From Lepas anatifera (Eukaryota; Arthropoda; Thecostraca; Lepadidae): a stretch of DNA of 64,000 nt. Position numbers and translations under genes: made by a program. The stretch is taken from NCBI GenBank assembly GCA_034440635.1, contig JAOTON010001819.1, forward strand, positions 954,001 to 1,018,000, in the 5' to 3' direction. Shown in pieces: positions 34,001-45,110 of the stretch; positions within the stretch are counted from its first letter, which is position 1, and every line of letters begins with the position of its first letter. The notes beneath the pieces were generated by a model. It worked only from the letters and a program-made list of their open reading frames with translations, did not search any database and was not told the origin of the DNA.

Positions 34001-34056
34001 TGATGCGCTCTCTCGGGCTCCTGTTGACGAGCCGAGTGAGGACGATCAGCTCCTAA
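31007..34056 (+). pseudogene. gag-pol: Gag-protease-reverse transcriptase-RNase H of the Gypsy element
   Basis: A 993-codon frame runs from 31075 to 34056 with a non-ATG first codon; an upstream stop lies at 31054. The likely true start is ATG at 31007 in another frame ([20 protein letters not shown]), so a frameshift near 31075 is suspected. Residues counted from 31075: Gln-rich coiled-coil-like start (1-40), capsid-like region (about 100-290), two CCHC zinc knuckles ([14 protein letters not shown] near 301, [14 protein letters not shown] near 321), protease DSGAEINVM near 400, reverse transcriptase [10 protein letters not shown] near 652 and LVDDILVF near 712, and RNase [10 protein letters not shown] near 859. 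The frame is lost in RNase H around 33890-33910 and continues in the overlapping frame. Confidence 0.93.
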
Positions 34057-35426
34057 TCTCTACCGTAGAGCAGCACGTTCAACAGGGAACATTGGCCAGC
34101 GTCGCTGAAGTCTCATCAGGGAGTCATCTGCCGGATCCTCGACTAGAGGACCTGAAGAGGGCGGCTAGCAGTGATGACCAGTATCGACTGTTGATGAAGG
34201 CGGTAACAGACGGGTTTCCCACCTCCAAGGATCGCCTCCCGCCAGCTTTACTTCCATTCTGGGCTATCCAGCACGATCTCTCCGTTCATGATGGGCTTGT
34301 GTTGAAGGGCTGCCGTGTTTTCATCCCCGCGTCAGCTCGCAAGGACACACTGAATGCTCTACATGACTCACACCAGGGCATCGAACGTACTAAACGTCGA
34401 GCCCGACAAACTGTCTGGTGGCCCGGCTTGAACAGCGACATCACCAACACCGTGAGCTCGTGCGATCTCTGCCAACAGCGTCGACCAAGCCTTCCCCAGG
34501 AGCCGATGGTGAGTGAGCCTCCTCCATCGAGGATCTTCGAGGATGTATCATCTGACATGTTCTCGCATGCTGGAAGAGACTTCATGGTGTACGTCGATCG
34601 GCTTTCGAATTGGCCAGTGATATTCCCTTTTCCTCGCAGGGATTCTACCAGCCGACAGATCATTGCTGCACTTCGTGAAGCCTTCGTCACGATGGGTGTT
34701 CCCGTCCGGCTACGCACTGACGGAGGACCGCAGTACAAGAATCGTGACGTCGCGGCGTTCTTGAAGCGCTGGGGCGTAGTACACGTGTTTTCTACCCCTT
34801 ACTACGCCCAATCAAATGGTCACGCAGAAGCCATGGTAAAAACACTGAAGCACCTTGTCGCTAAGACAACGGTGAATGGCTCTCTCGACGATGAAAGATT
34901 CCATCGTGGTTTACTGGAGCTGCGGAACACTCCCGGCGCGAGTGGCCGATCGCCGGCGGAGGCTGTTTTCGGGCACCCGATGCGTTCTTGTGTGCCGGCA
35001 CATCGGAACTCTTTCTCTCTCGAGTGGCAACGAGAAGCCGAAGAGTGTGACGCTCGTGCATCACGCATTCAGCAGCAAGTGCAGCAGCGCTACAACTCAT
35101 CCGCCTACACTCTTCCACCGCTGAAGATCGGATGTGAAGTACGGCTACAGGACCCTACAACAAGACGGTGGGACAGGGTCGGCTCTGTCGTTGGCATCGG
35201 CCGACATCGGGATTACTTGGTCAAGCTTCCAAGTGGACGGACTCTGTGGAGAAATCGACGCTTCGTCCGACCAACGCCTGTGCCATCTGATCGCCTTCCT
35301 GGGGACCGGACATCTGCCGCCACTGGTGCGAGTTGCGGCGAACGCACCCGGTCCACCCAACCCCCGTCACAGCCAAGGAGAAGCACGCGTCGTCGTCGTT
35401 CACCTTCCCGGCTCCGATACGACTAG
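33890..35426 (+). pseudogene. pol: RNase H end and integrase of the Gypsy element
   Basis: This continues pol one base out of frame. An open frame from 33711 carries real sequence only from about 33890. It shows [15 protein letters not shown] (RNase H end), the zinc-binding HHCC domain with LHDSHQGIERTKRRARQ and CDLCQQRRP (34340-34490), then the integrase core: Asp near 34555, Asp in RTDGGPQY near 34720, and Glu in NGHAEAMVKT. Exactly 35 residues separate the last two (D-D-35-E). A basic tail with RRSTRRRRSPSR ends at 35426, just before the polypurine tract. A single-base change near 33900 separates it from the upstream part, so no full Pol can be made without frameshifting. Confidence 0.93.
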
Positions 35427-35437
35427 TTAGTCGTGCT

Positions 35438-35447
35438 GGGGGGGAGA
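35438..35447 (+). promoter_or_regulatory. Polypurine tract
   Basis: GGGGGGGAGA directly precedes the 3' LTR, the usual primer position for plus-strand synthesis. Confidence 0.85.
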
Positions 35448-35814
35448 TGTTGTGCGCTGGCGCCCAGCCAGCTGTGCGTGACGTCACGGCAGCCGCCGGG
35501 CACGGGCGACCTCTGGCCTCCCAGCGCCGGCCCGGTCGCGGTGCCGGGCGCGGGCGGCCAGTTGGGGTCAGGGATCGGTGGCGTGCGGACGGAGGCGTGG
35601 TACCAGCCCCATAATAGGTACCGAAGATATCACCGGCGTCGTGTCAGCCGCAATAGACACGCTAGTGGTTAACTGTGTTGAGGCGTAGTGCCAGCCTAAA
35701 TAGGCACTGGAAGTCGCTGTTTGTTTTGCCACTCACACTGCGTTATATGGAAATATATCTTGTAAATTTGACACCGCTTTAGTCAGTATTATTGCTGATA
35801 ATTCAGTCTAAACA
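35448..35814 (+). repeat. 3' LTR with a 5-bp internal inversion
   Basis: Identical by eye to the 5' LTR except at 35801-35805 (TCAGT here, ACTGA at 30939-30943). The two pentamers are reverse complements, so the difference looks like a micro-inversion inside the terminal stem. Confidence 0.95.
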
Positions 35815-36039
35815 AAAGGGAGCTTATTATATCCAGAGGGGTGCCTTTGCTCTATGGGGGAGGGGGCGCCTCTTAGTGTACAGGAGTGCCTGTGCTAACC
35901 AGAGGGCGCCTATGCTATTCAGGGGCGTCGTTACTCCTCAATTGGGGGCAGTGACGGATCTAGGATTTCGTTAAGGGGGGGGGGCCCAGGCTCGGAGGGC
36001 GCCGAACCTGGGGGCGCCGAACCTGAGGGGCGCCAATTT

Positions 36040-36514
36040 CAGTCGCGGATCTAGCCGGTCGGTTTGGAAGGGACAAACCACTGTCGAAAAGCAAAAAAAA
36101 AAAACGTCACGCAGTCAAAAGCTGCGCCACCAATATCACTTGCCGGAAGAATTTTGGGGTATTTCAGACGAAAAGCCCAAAAAAAGGGCTCGAGATACTT
36201 CTTCCTATCCAAGGCTGGCTATACTATAACTGAGAATTATTGATATTTACTCCATGATTCTGATGAAGGGTTGTGCCCGAATATATAATCTTCAGTGTTT
36301 TTTACATTTCCGGATTCGAGGGGACAGGCCAGGGAACATCTTATCAAATTATGTTCTGTTTGAAGTTGAGAGTTGAAACACCAAAATCTTGCTTATAAAC
36401 TGAAAAGGAGTAAGGGAAAAAGGAGGTCGATCGCTTTGGGGGCGAAAACATAGTTTTGTCCCGAGCTTTTCCGTTTGGGGAATGCCATTTTTGCCCCCCC
36501 TGGATCCGCCACTG
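36040..36514. mobile_element. 475-bp hAT MITE inside hAT-G
   Basis: Ends CAGTCGCGGATCTAGCC and CCTGGATCCGCCACTG are imperfect inverted repeats. The 8-bp TSD GCCAATTT is exact (36032-36039 and 36515-36522). The body is AT-rich and non-coding. Confidence 0.9.
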
Positions 36515-36522
36515 GCCAATTT

Positions 36523-36835
36523 ACCACCCAAAAGGCGGTCAGTGTCAATGAAAAACGCGTTTAAAAAAGGATTTGTAAATGCTTATTTTCATGAAGGCTT
36601 CCTCTTAGTGAAGACATCTTCGCGTTTACCATCAAGCATATTTCGGGCCAGCTAACGACTGGTACCTTGGTAGAAAATGCTGAAAGCACCCGCTGACGCT
36701 AACTGAAGCACGATGAGCAAATAATACAGTTATCTTCGGTCATGGCAAAAACTGGGGCGTAGTATCCACCACCTCCACTTATCACAGTTGTCCTGGCTAA
36801 CGGCTCCATACTGAAATACCCCATTGACGCTAACC
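36523..36835. other. Non-coding body of hAT-G
   Basis: No coding frame or repeat was recognised between the MITE and the start of the minisatellite. Confidence 0.5.
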
Positions 36836-37540
36836 TGAGCCTCATAGGCCGCAGAACCTCTGCGGGCCTGGGCCCTTGAGTTTTTGGTGACTTCCCTGAG
36901 TTTATATCGAGTCCCCTCAGCTGATCTAGGACCGCTTTAGTTAACTAGGCTCTCACACTGAACTTGAAACCTATATGTCGCCGCTGAAGCCTATTAAGCT
37001 TTTCGGGGCCCTTTTATTGATATAGGGCCCCATCAACAGGTCCTGGGCCCTCTGAGCTAAAAACTGGAGCTCTGAGCTCTGAGCCCCAAGCTGGATTAGT
37101 GTCCCTTAAGCTGGTCATTGTCCCCTGGGCTGGTATCGTTTTCGTTTAACTGATATAGATCCCTTCAGCTTGTTTGGGGCCCGCTGTGCGTATCTGGACA
37201 CTAGTTCGGCGAGCCACCCAGCTAGTCTGGCCCTATTAGTTTTATGGGCCTTCTGAGCTTCTGCAGGTTCCCCTCAGAGTGCCTGGGCCCCATGAGTTGA
37301 AAACTGAACCCCTGGGTTAGTTTTGGGTCCCTGAGCCTATTTAGAAACCGTTTAGATAGGTAGGCACCCCACGCTGGTCTTGAGAATCCTGTGTTGGCAC
37401 TGAGGTCAAATGAGCTCGTCGGGCGCCCTTATCTAGGTCCCCTTAACTGGCACGGGCCCCTCAGCTGATTTTGGAGACCCAAAATCCCTCCTACCGGATT
37501 CCACCCACGCCAGATTTCCTGACTCCCTGAGGGCCCCTGG
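36836..37540. repeat. Degenerate minisatellite (GGGCCCC...AGCTGAT type)
   Basis: Irregular units of roughly 25-30 bp carry 'gggcccc' and 'gagct' or 'agctga' boxes, for example 'cctgggccctctgagct' near 37061. The composition resembles, in reverse orientation, the AGCTCAGGGGGC array at 45230-47790. Confidence 0.7.
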
Positions 37541-37599
37541 GGGCCATTGCGGATTTTTCCAGGGATCAGCGCTGGGGTCCCTCCCCCGAGACAAAGCTT

Positions 37600-38640
37600 A
37601 CAACATGTCTCTGTCTATATACTCTAGCATCTGCCAGAGTTGAGCTAGAATCATTTTTAGGCACACTTCGCTTCCTCTCGTTACGGCGAATCATCAAATA
37701 ATGCATAATATGACTATACTAGGTCAAAACATAAAAATGACCTGACCTATGGGTAGGTCAAGGTCACCATCTAGCCTAGCATAGTCAGTATGCATATGAA
37801 TCAAGTCACAATAGCAATAAAAATGGTATCAAAATACGAGTTTTATCAATATTTCCTGCAAAGCAATTGACCCAAGTCTTAAAACCTGCTTAGGAAGCCC
37901 CAGATGAACTCTCAGAGGTAATATGTCTAAACTTGCAACATAAACCGATAAAGAGGCCGAGGATACTATGATTTGGGGAATCCGAAGGTATTCCAAGCGG
38001 CGTCTGCAGACATAGAACAATTTTTCGGCAAATTTCCGTTTTACCCCACGCATTTTCAATGGAGAGGTCATGATTCGTACCTGTCCCTAGGTCATCGATG
38101 GGAAAAATCCCGGGATAAATCTATTAGTACTTTTTGGGCCCATTATATGGTACAAGCTTGAATTCGATAGGTTCACCCTTTTCTTACTTACGCCACCTTA
38201 AACATTTTTGGGGTGAGGTCACTTGAACTGCGCTGGTGACCCGACCTGAGATGACACAACCTTAAATTTTGAGGGAAAGTTGCGGAATTGATCAATGATA
38301 AGGGGTGACAAGTACTGTGTCGCTTCGCGCCGACGTTTTTTCGTGCCACTGGGAGACCTCGAGGGGGTGTTCAAGCACCCCCCCAACGGACCGGAACGGG
38401 GCGTGAATACTCTAGAACAGGACTGAGGCCAAAAGGGAAGGCTCTAAACAATGTCTGCAATTTTTGAGGTCAAGGTCCTTCAAGGTCATTGACCTATTAC
38501 GGCACAACCCAACAAATTAGGCCTAATTTACGCTATAACTAGCGCTGTGCCCAAGCTTACCAATGACCTTTGATCAAGCATTGATCATCAAGGCCAGTGA
38601 CCTTTAAAATTGACCTGTAACCTGGATCTAAACACTGAAT
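37600..38640. mobile_element. TT1-related AGGTCA-rich element(s), degraded
   Basis: 'cgcttcctctcgttacggcg' near 37667 and 'tatgactatactaggtcaaa' align with 45945-46010 in the TT1 copy at 45677. A terminus-like 'ggaacggggcgtg' is followed by AATA at 38391-38407, and further AGGTCA-rich sequence runs to 38640. It is probably two overlapping or nested remnants; the ends are too decayed to place. Confidence 0.65.
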
Positions 38641-38689
38641 AACCTTTACTTTGATGTAATTGCATGCGTCATAATAGGTGTCGTAACAT

Positions 38690-41600
38690 TATGCAACGTC
38701 ATTTAGGGGCTGTCCAGGAGTACCTGTGCTCATCAGGGACACTTATGCTCTCTGGAGAGGCCTTTGCTTCGATGAGGCACCTGTGCCACCCAGGGGCGCC
38801 TTCGCTCCCCAATGGACGCAACCTAGCTATCCAGGGACATCTTTGCTGTTCCGGGGGTGCCTTTGATACCCAGTGGCCAAGGGGAGCTTTTTCTTATCCA
38901 GGTTCACCTTGGTATTTAGGGGCGTATTTTTATTCAAGGTAACCTATACTACCCAGTGGCGCCTACCCTATGCAAGGGGCGCTTAGGCTATCCAGGGGGC
39001 GGCAATTTGCTATACATAGGGCGCCCTTATGCTCTCCATGGGCACCTCATTCAGAGGGTGCCTCTGATATTCAGGGGCGCTTTTCCTATCAGCAGGGTAC
39101 CTGTGCCATCTTGGGGCTATTCTTATCAAGGGACGCTGCTGTTATTCAGGAATACCTACACCACTGTCGAGGGTCACCTTTGCTACCCAGAGGCGCCTTT
39201 ACTTCTTAGGAAGTTTGGCGTCCGTGCTTTAAGGAGTGCTTTGACATCGATTGATTGCTCTATTATTGGGCTTAGGTGCGCGTGAACCTTGAGCTCATGT
39301 AGCGCCCATATTGTTGCTAAGGAACGCTTATGCTATCAAAGGGCGCCTTTACTATCCAGGGCCGCTGTTTTATTCAAGGCAGTCTGCTCTATCCACGGGC
39401 ATCTGATATTTCGGGGGCGGTGCCTAGGTTATTCAGGAGGCGGTTTTTTTCTCCACAGGGGCGCACTATTGCTTTCCAGGGGCGCCGTTACTGCCCAGGG
39501 GTGTCTTTCTATCCAGGGGCGCATATGCTGTCTAGATGTATTTTTCAATCACAGACATGATTGAAATACATGCCCATACGTTATCCTGGGTGCTTTTTGT
39601 CTCCGGTGAGGCGCTATTTTTCTCTTTCGGCACCAGTTTATTAAAGGGCACCTATGCTGTCCAGAGAACCTTTGTTATCTGGGGCTGCCTTCGCTGTTAA
39701 GGGGCACCTTTGCTACCCAAAGGGAACATTTTACTTTAATGGAGTGCCTATTTCCATCTAAGCGGCGCATATGCTGTCTTGGAGCGCCTTTGCAAACATG
39801 GGGCGCACTTTTCTATCCAGGTGCGCCTTTGCACTTGAGGGGGCGCCTCTGCAATCCAGGAGGAGCCCAAAATAGATGGAGAATAAAAATTCTGAAATAA
39901 GGCGCTCGAACACTGAAAGAAAGTGACTAGTTATCAGAAAGAAGCGCTCATCTGCTTAGCGGGGAGGACTGCTGGTTGGTGAGGGCAGCGTTCTCGGAAG
40001 TGGGGCGCACATACTAAAAAAGACACCCGGTTGCAGCGATGGAGCACTAAGCCTTCAGTTATAGGTTAACGAAATATGGTTTAAGGCAGTCCATGCTCAA
40101 ATTGAGCGCTCGAGCCCTGTAACAGAGCGCGCGACTGTCGGACAGGTGTGCCAAACCATAGACAATAGGGAAGCTGAAGATGGAAAGGGACACCTATGAT
40201 ATCCTGGGGGCGCCTGTACTCTCAGGTGAGGCGCTTGTTTTCTTTCTCAGGCGCCTAGTTTATCCATGACCGCCTTTGCTGTCCAGATCATCTATTTCAA
40301 GAAGGGTTATTTTTGCTGTCCAGGGGCGCCTTTGCTATCCAAGGGCACATATGATATATGTAGGGCGCTTTATGCAGAGGGCGCCTAGGCTGTCCAAGGG
40401 CGCCGTCCTAACCAAAGGCCGCCTTTCACTTCCCTGAAGTGCCTATTTCTATGTAAGGGGTGCATATATTATCTAGGAGTGCACTTGATATACGGAGACG
40501 CCTTTTTGTCCAGCGGCGCCTTTGCTCTTGAGGGACGCTGCTCCAATCCAGGGGAGCTGAAGATGGATAAGGGACATCTATGTTATACAGAGGGAGCCTG
40601 TACTTTCCAATGCGGCGCTCATTTTCCTTCTCAAGCAGCTAGTTTATCTAGAGAGCGCCTAGGCTATCCAAAGGCGCCTTTACTATCGGAGGGGTGCCTT
40701 CCTAGGGGCACCTTTGCTGTCCAAAGCACTTGTGTCCAGGGTTGTCTTTGCTGTCCAGTGGCGCCTCCAAAAGTGCATATGATATCCGTGGGCGCTTTAT
40801 CCAGGGGGTGCCTGGACTATCAAAGGGCACTTTTTCTATCCAAGGGTTGCATTTATTTTCCTGAAGTGCCTATTTCTATCTAAGGGGCTCCTATTCTGTC
40901 CAGGACACCTATGTTTCCCAGATTTGCCTTTGCTGCCCAGGGACGCCTTTGCTATCCAAGGGCACCTTTCTTAACCAAGGGGCGCATTTTGCTTTTCTGG
41001 AGCACCTATTTCTATCTAAGGGGCGCATATGTTATCTAGGAGCGCCTTTGATACCAGGAGGCGGCTTTTTGTCCAAGGGCGCCTTTGCTCTTGGGGGGCG
41101 CTGCTCCAATCCAGGGCAGCTGAAGGTGGATAAGGGGCATCTGTGTTATACAGAGGGAGCCTGTATTTCCCAGTGGGGCGCTCGTTTTCCTTCTCGGGCT
41201 CCTAGTTTATCCAGGGGGCGCCTAGGCTGTCCAAAGGCGGCTTTTCTATCGAAGGGGTGCCTTCCTAGGGGCGCCCTTGCTACCCAGGGGCGCCTTTGCC
41301 GTCCACAGCACTTGTGTTATCCAGGGTTGTCTTTGCTGTCCAGGGGCGCCTTTGCTATCCAAGGGTGCATATGACATCCATAGGGCGCTTTTTCCAGTGG
41401 GCGCCTAGGCTATCAAAGGGCGCCTTTTTCTGCTCAAGGTGAGCATTTTATTTTCCTAAAGCGCCTACTTCTATCTAAGGGGCGCTTATGCTGTACGGGG
41501 TACATATGTTACCAAGATTTGCCTTTGCTGCCCAGGGGCGCCTTTCCTAGCCAAGGGCGCCTATGATATCCGTAGGGCGCTTTTTCCAGTGGACGCCTAG

Positions 41601-44150
41601 GCTATCAAAGGGCGCCTTTTTCTGCCCAAGGTGAGCATTTTATTTTCCTAAGGCGCCTACTTCTATCTAAGGGGCGCTTATGCTGTACGGGGTACATATG
41701 TTACCAAGATTTGCCTTTGCTGCCCAGGGGCGCCTTTCCTAGCCAAGGGCGCCTATGATATCCGTAGGGCGCTTTTCCAGTGGGCGCCTAGGCTATCAAA
41801 TGGCGCCTTTTTCTGCCCAAGGTGAGCATTTTATTTTCCTAGGGCGCCTACTTCTATCTAAGGGGCGCTTATGCTGTCCGGGGTACATATGCTACTAAGA
41901 TTTGCCTTTGCTGCCCAGGGGCGCCTTTCCTAGCCAAGGGCGCATATGATATCCGTAGGGCGCTTTTTCCAGTTGGCGCCTAGGCTATCCAAAGGCGGGT
42001 TTCTATCGAAGGGGTGCCTTCCTAGGGGCGCCTTTGCTACCCAGGGGCGCCTTTGCTATCCAGGGGCGCCTTTGCTACCCAGGGGCGCCTTTGCTGTCCA
42101 CAGCACTTGTGTTATCCAGGGTTGTCTTTGCTGTCCAGGGGCGCCTTTGCTATCCAAGGGTGCATATGACATCCGTAGGGCGCTTTTTCCAGTGGGCGCT
42201 TAGGCTATCAAAGGGCGCCTTTTTCTGCTCAAGGTGAGCATTTTATTTTCCTAAGGCGCCTACTTCTAGCTAAGGGGCGGTTATGCTGTACGGGATACAT
42301 ATGTTACCAAGATTTGCCTTCGCTGCCCAGGGGCGCCTTTCCTAGCCAAGGGCGCATATGATATCCGTTGGGTGCTTTTTCCAGTGGGCGCCTAGGCTAT
42401 CAAAGGGCGCCTTTTTCTGCTAAAGGTGAGCATTTTATTTTTCTAAAGCGCCTACTTCTATCTAAGGGGCGCTTGTGCTGTACGGGGTACATGTGTTACC
42501 AAGATTTGACTTTGCTGCCAAGGGGCGCCTTTCCTAGCCAAGGGCGCATATAATATCCGTAGGGCGCTTTTTCCAGTGGGCGCCTAGGCTATCAAAGGGC
42601 GCCTTTTTCTGCCCAAGGTGATCATTTTATTTTCCCAAGGCGCCTACTTCTATCTAAGGGGCGCTTATTTTGTCCGGGGTACATATGTTACCAAGATTTG
42701 CCTTTGCTGCCCAGGGGCGCCTTTCCTAGCCAAGGGCGCATATGATATCCGTAGGGCGCTTCATCCAGGGAGCGCCTAGGCTATCCAAAGGCGGCTTTTC
42801 TATTGAAGGGGTGCCTTCCTAGGGGCGCCTTTGCTACCCAGGGGCGCCTTTGCTGTCCACAGCACTTTTGTTATCCAGGGTTGTCTTTGCTGTCCAGGGG
42901 CGCCTTTGCTATTCAAGGGTGCATACGACATCCGTAAGGCGTTTTTTTCAGTGGGCGCCTAGGCTATCAAAGGGCGCCTTTTCCTACCCAAGGTGAGCAT
43001 TTCATATTCCTAAAGCACCTATTTCTATCTAAGGGGCGCTTATGCTGTCCAGAGCACCTGGGTTACCAAGAGTTGCCTTTGCTGCCCAGGGGCGCCTTTC
43101 CTAGAACAGGGCGCATATGATATCCGTAGGGCGCTTCATCCAGGGGGCGCCTAGGCTATCCAAAGGCGAATTTTCTATCGAAGGGGTGCCTTCCTAGGGG
43201 CGCTTTTGCTACCCAGGGGCGCCTTTGCCGTCCACAGCACTTGTGTTATCCAGGGTTGTTTTTGCTGTCCAGGGGCGCCTTTGCTATCCAAGGGTGCATA
43301 TGACATCCGTAAGGCTTTTTTCAGTGGGCGCCTAGGCTATCAAAGGGCGCCTTTTTCTACCCAAGGTGAGCATTTTATTTTCCTAAAGCGCCTACTTCTA
43401 TCTAGGGGACGCTTATGCTGTCCGGGGTACATGTTACCAAGATTTGCCTTTGCTGCCCTGGGGCGCCTTTCCTAGCCAAGGGCGCATATGATATCCGTAG
43501 GGCGCTTCATCCAGGGGGCGCCTAGGCTATCCAAAGGCGGGTTTCTATCGAAGGGGTGCCTTCCTAGGGGCGCCTTTGCTACCCAGGGGCGCCTTTGCCG
43601 TCCACAGCACTTGTGTTATCCAGGGTTGTCTTTGCTGTCCAGGGGCGCCTTTGGTATCCAAGGGTGCATATGACATCCGTAGGGCGCTTTTTCCACTGGG
43701 CGCTTAGGCTGTCAAAGGGCGCCTTTTTCTGCCCAAGGTGAGCATTTCATTTTCCTAAAGCGCCTACTTCTATCTCAGGGGCGCTTATGCTGTCCGGGGT
43801 ACATATGTTACCAAGATTTGCCTTTGCTGCCCAGGGGCGCCTTTCCTAGCCAAGGGCGCATATGATATCCGTAGGGCGCTTCATCCAGGGGGCGTCTAGG
43901 CTACCTGGGGGCGCTTCATCCAGGGGGCGCCTAGGCTACTCAGGAGTGTATTAGTTCCCCATGGCGCAATCTTGCTATCTAGTGGCGCCTTTTCTTTGCC
44001 GGGGCGCTTTTGTTAGCTTTCTAAATTTCATCTGCAACATTTTACTGGGGCGCAAAAGACCAGTAAAGGCGTCTAATGTTTGGGCAGGGGCGCTTTGCCA
44101 TGGTTTTAAGGAGTATGTGTTAATTCAAGTGGAATAAGTGGTATCTACCA
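38690..44150 (+). repeat. Long GGGGCGCC ladder minisatellite array
   Basis: About 5.4 kb of degenerate 19-20-bp units (best matches GGGGCGCCTTTGCTATCCA and GGGGCGCCTTTGCTACCCA, perfect tandem runs near 42027-42095). The left part is highly diverged; the part from about 41370 to 43900 is organised into about 190-bp higher-order repeats. A non-ladder break lies at about 39870-40190. Reading frames through it encode repeats such as RGAFAIQGRLCYPG and are not gene evidence. Confidence 0.95.
41372..43900 (+). repeat. 190-bp higher-order repeat of the ladder
   Basis: The marker 'gatatccgtagggcgctt' or 'gacatccgtagggcgctt' recurs near 41372, 41566, 41757, 41947, 42170, 42366, 42556, 42747, 42930, 43128, 43306, 43492, 43673 and 43866. 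Spacing is mostly 180-198 bp, about ten 19-bp units. Two monomer types occur: one with 'ggtgagcattttattttcct' and one with 'cacagcacttgtgttatcca'. From about 42550 on they tend to alternate. Confidence 0.88.
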
Positions 44151-44182
44151 CCTTGGCGCACGAGATGGGTACAGGCGCGCCA

Positions 44183-44215
44183 CTCATATCGGGCGCCTTC
44201 GGCGCCCGATATGAG
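44183..44215. other. Perfect 15-bp-stem hairpin near the hAT-G right end
   Basis: CTCATATCGGGCGCC, loop TTC, then GGCGCCCGATATGAG. The stem is perfect and GC-rich at the loop, and contains the ladder core GGCGCC on both sides. It lies about 75 bp inside the right terminus. Confidence 0.9.
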
Positions 44216-44296
44216 CTAAGCTCTACTGGGGCGCTTGGGAGCTAAGGGGGGGCCCGGCCCCCTGGGCCCCCCCTTGGATCCGTCACTGATTGGGGG

Positions 44297-45110
44297 TGCC
44301 TTTTTCTGTCTAGGGGCGCCTCTGCTGTCTAGAGGTCGCCTTTGCTATCCAGAGGGGCGCTTTTACTCAAGGGGGTGGGCACCTTTTGCTGTCCAGGGTG
44401 CAGCTTTGATGTCAGGGGGCGCCATTCATATTTGAAAGTGTATTTTATTTTACACAGAGGGTACTACCCCCTTCAGACAGGCGATGTGTATGATTTTCTC
44501 TTGACCGGCCGGGGGCGGCGGCAAAATCCGGGGGTGCCATCCAAATCCGTGAGGGCCTCCCCGTACGAGGTCAAAACCAGGTGTGCAAAAATATACTATT
44601 GTACACCATCATTTTTTCAAGGTGTGCAACTGCACACCCTGTCCTGCGGAATCCGCTGTCCCTGCCGCTGTTGTTCTCGGGAGGGGGAGGGGGGTTCTCT
44701 CTTATCTCTCCAGGGGGCGCCTTTCTTATCAAAGGGCGCCTATGTTTTCCAGGGGGCGCCTTTTCTCTGCCGGGGGGCGCCTGTGCTAACCAGGGGGCGC
44801 ATGTGATATCTAGGGGCGCCGTTTCTCTTCTTCGGAGGCGCCTCAGCTGTCCAGGAGGCGCCTACGCTTTTCAAGGGCGCCTATGCTATCCAGAAGGGCG
44901 CCTTTACTCAAGGGGGGCGCCTTTTGCTTTCCAGGGCGCAGTTTTGATGTCAAGGTGCGTCATTCATGTATGAAAATGTCTTTTTCATAGAGGATCCTAC
45001 CTCTTCAGGTAGGCGGGAATTAGGCTTGATTTTCTCTGACCGGCCGGGGGCGCCGGGTGAGGCCTGGGGGGGGCGCCTCCCTGGACAAAGCCAAAACAAG
45101 TGGTGCAAAA
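44297..45110 (+). repeat. GGGGCGCC ladder, last segment of hAT-L copy 2
   Basis: It continues exactly where the array was broken by hAT-G and matches 13709-14510 of copy 1, including the duplicated terminus-like stretch ending near 44663. A short segment of copy 1 near 14145-14180 is missing here. Confidence 0.9.

Larger units (their letters stand above)
30585..35814 (+). mobile_element. Full-length Ty3/Gypsy LTR retrotransposon
   Basis: Two 367-bp LTRs (30585-30951 and 35448-35814, TGTTGTG to TAAACA) enclose Gag, protease, reverse transcriptase, RNase H and integrase in that order, the Ty3/Gypsy arrangement. An exact 5-bp TSD AAAGG flanks it (30580-30584 and 35815-35819). The empty site 'ctattaaagggagc' survives at about 13573 in hAT-L copy 1. 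There is no envelope-like frame. LTRs identical except for one five-base block indicate recent insertion, yet the coding region has frameshifts. Confidence 0.96.
35949..44288. mobile_element. hAT-G: 8.3-kb non-autonomous hAT-type element filled with satellite
   Basis: The left end CAGTGACGGATCTAGG and right end CCTTGGATCCGTCACTG are inverted repeats. An exact 8-bp TSD ATTGGGGG flanks it (35941-35948 and 44289-44296). hAT-L copy 1 has the unoccupied 'cctcaattgggggtgcc' near 13700. Contents: a nested hAT MITE, a GGGCCCC-type minisatellite, TT1-related AGGTCA sequence, then about 5.4 kb of GGGGCGCC ladder and a perfect hairpin near the right end. It holds no coding sequence I can recognise. Confidence 0.93.

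Noticed and set aside
38690..44150. CRISPR-like array (short regular repeats)
   Set aside because: Units are contiguous and degenerate with no unique spacers, and the context is eukaryotic transposons.
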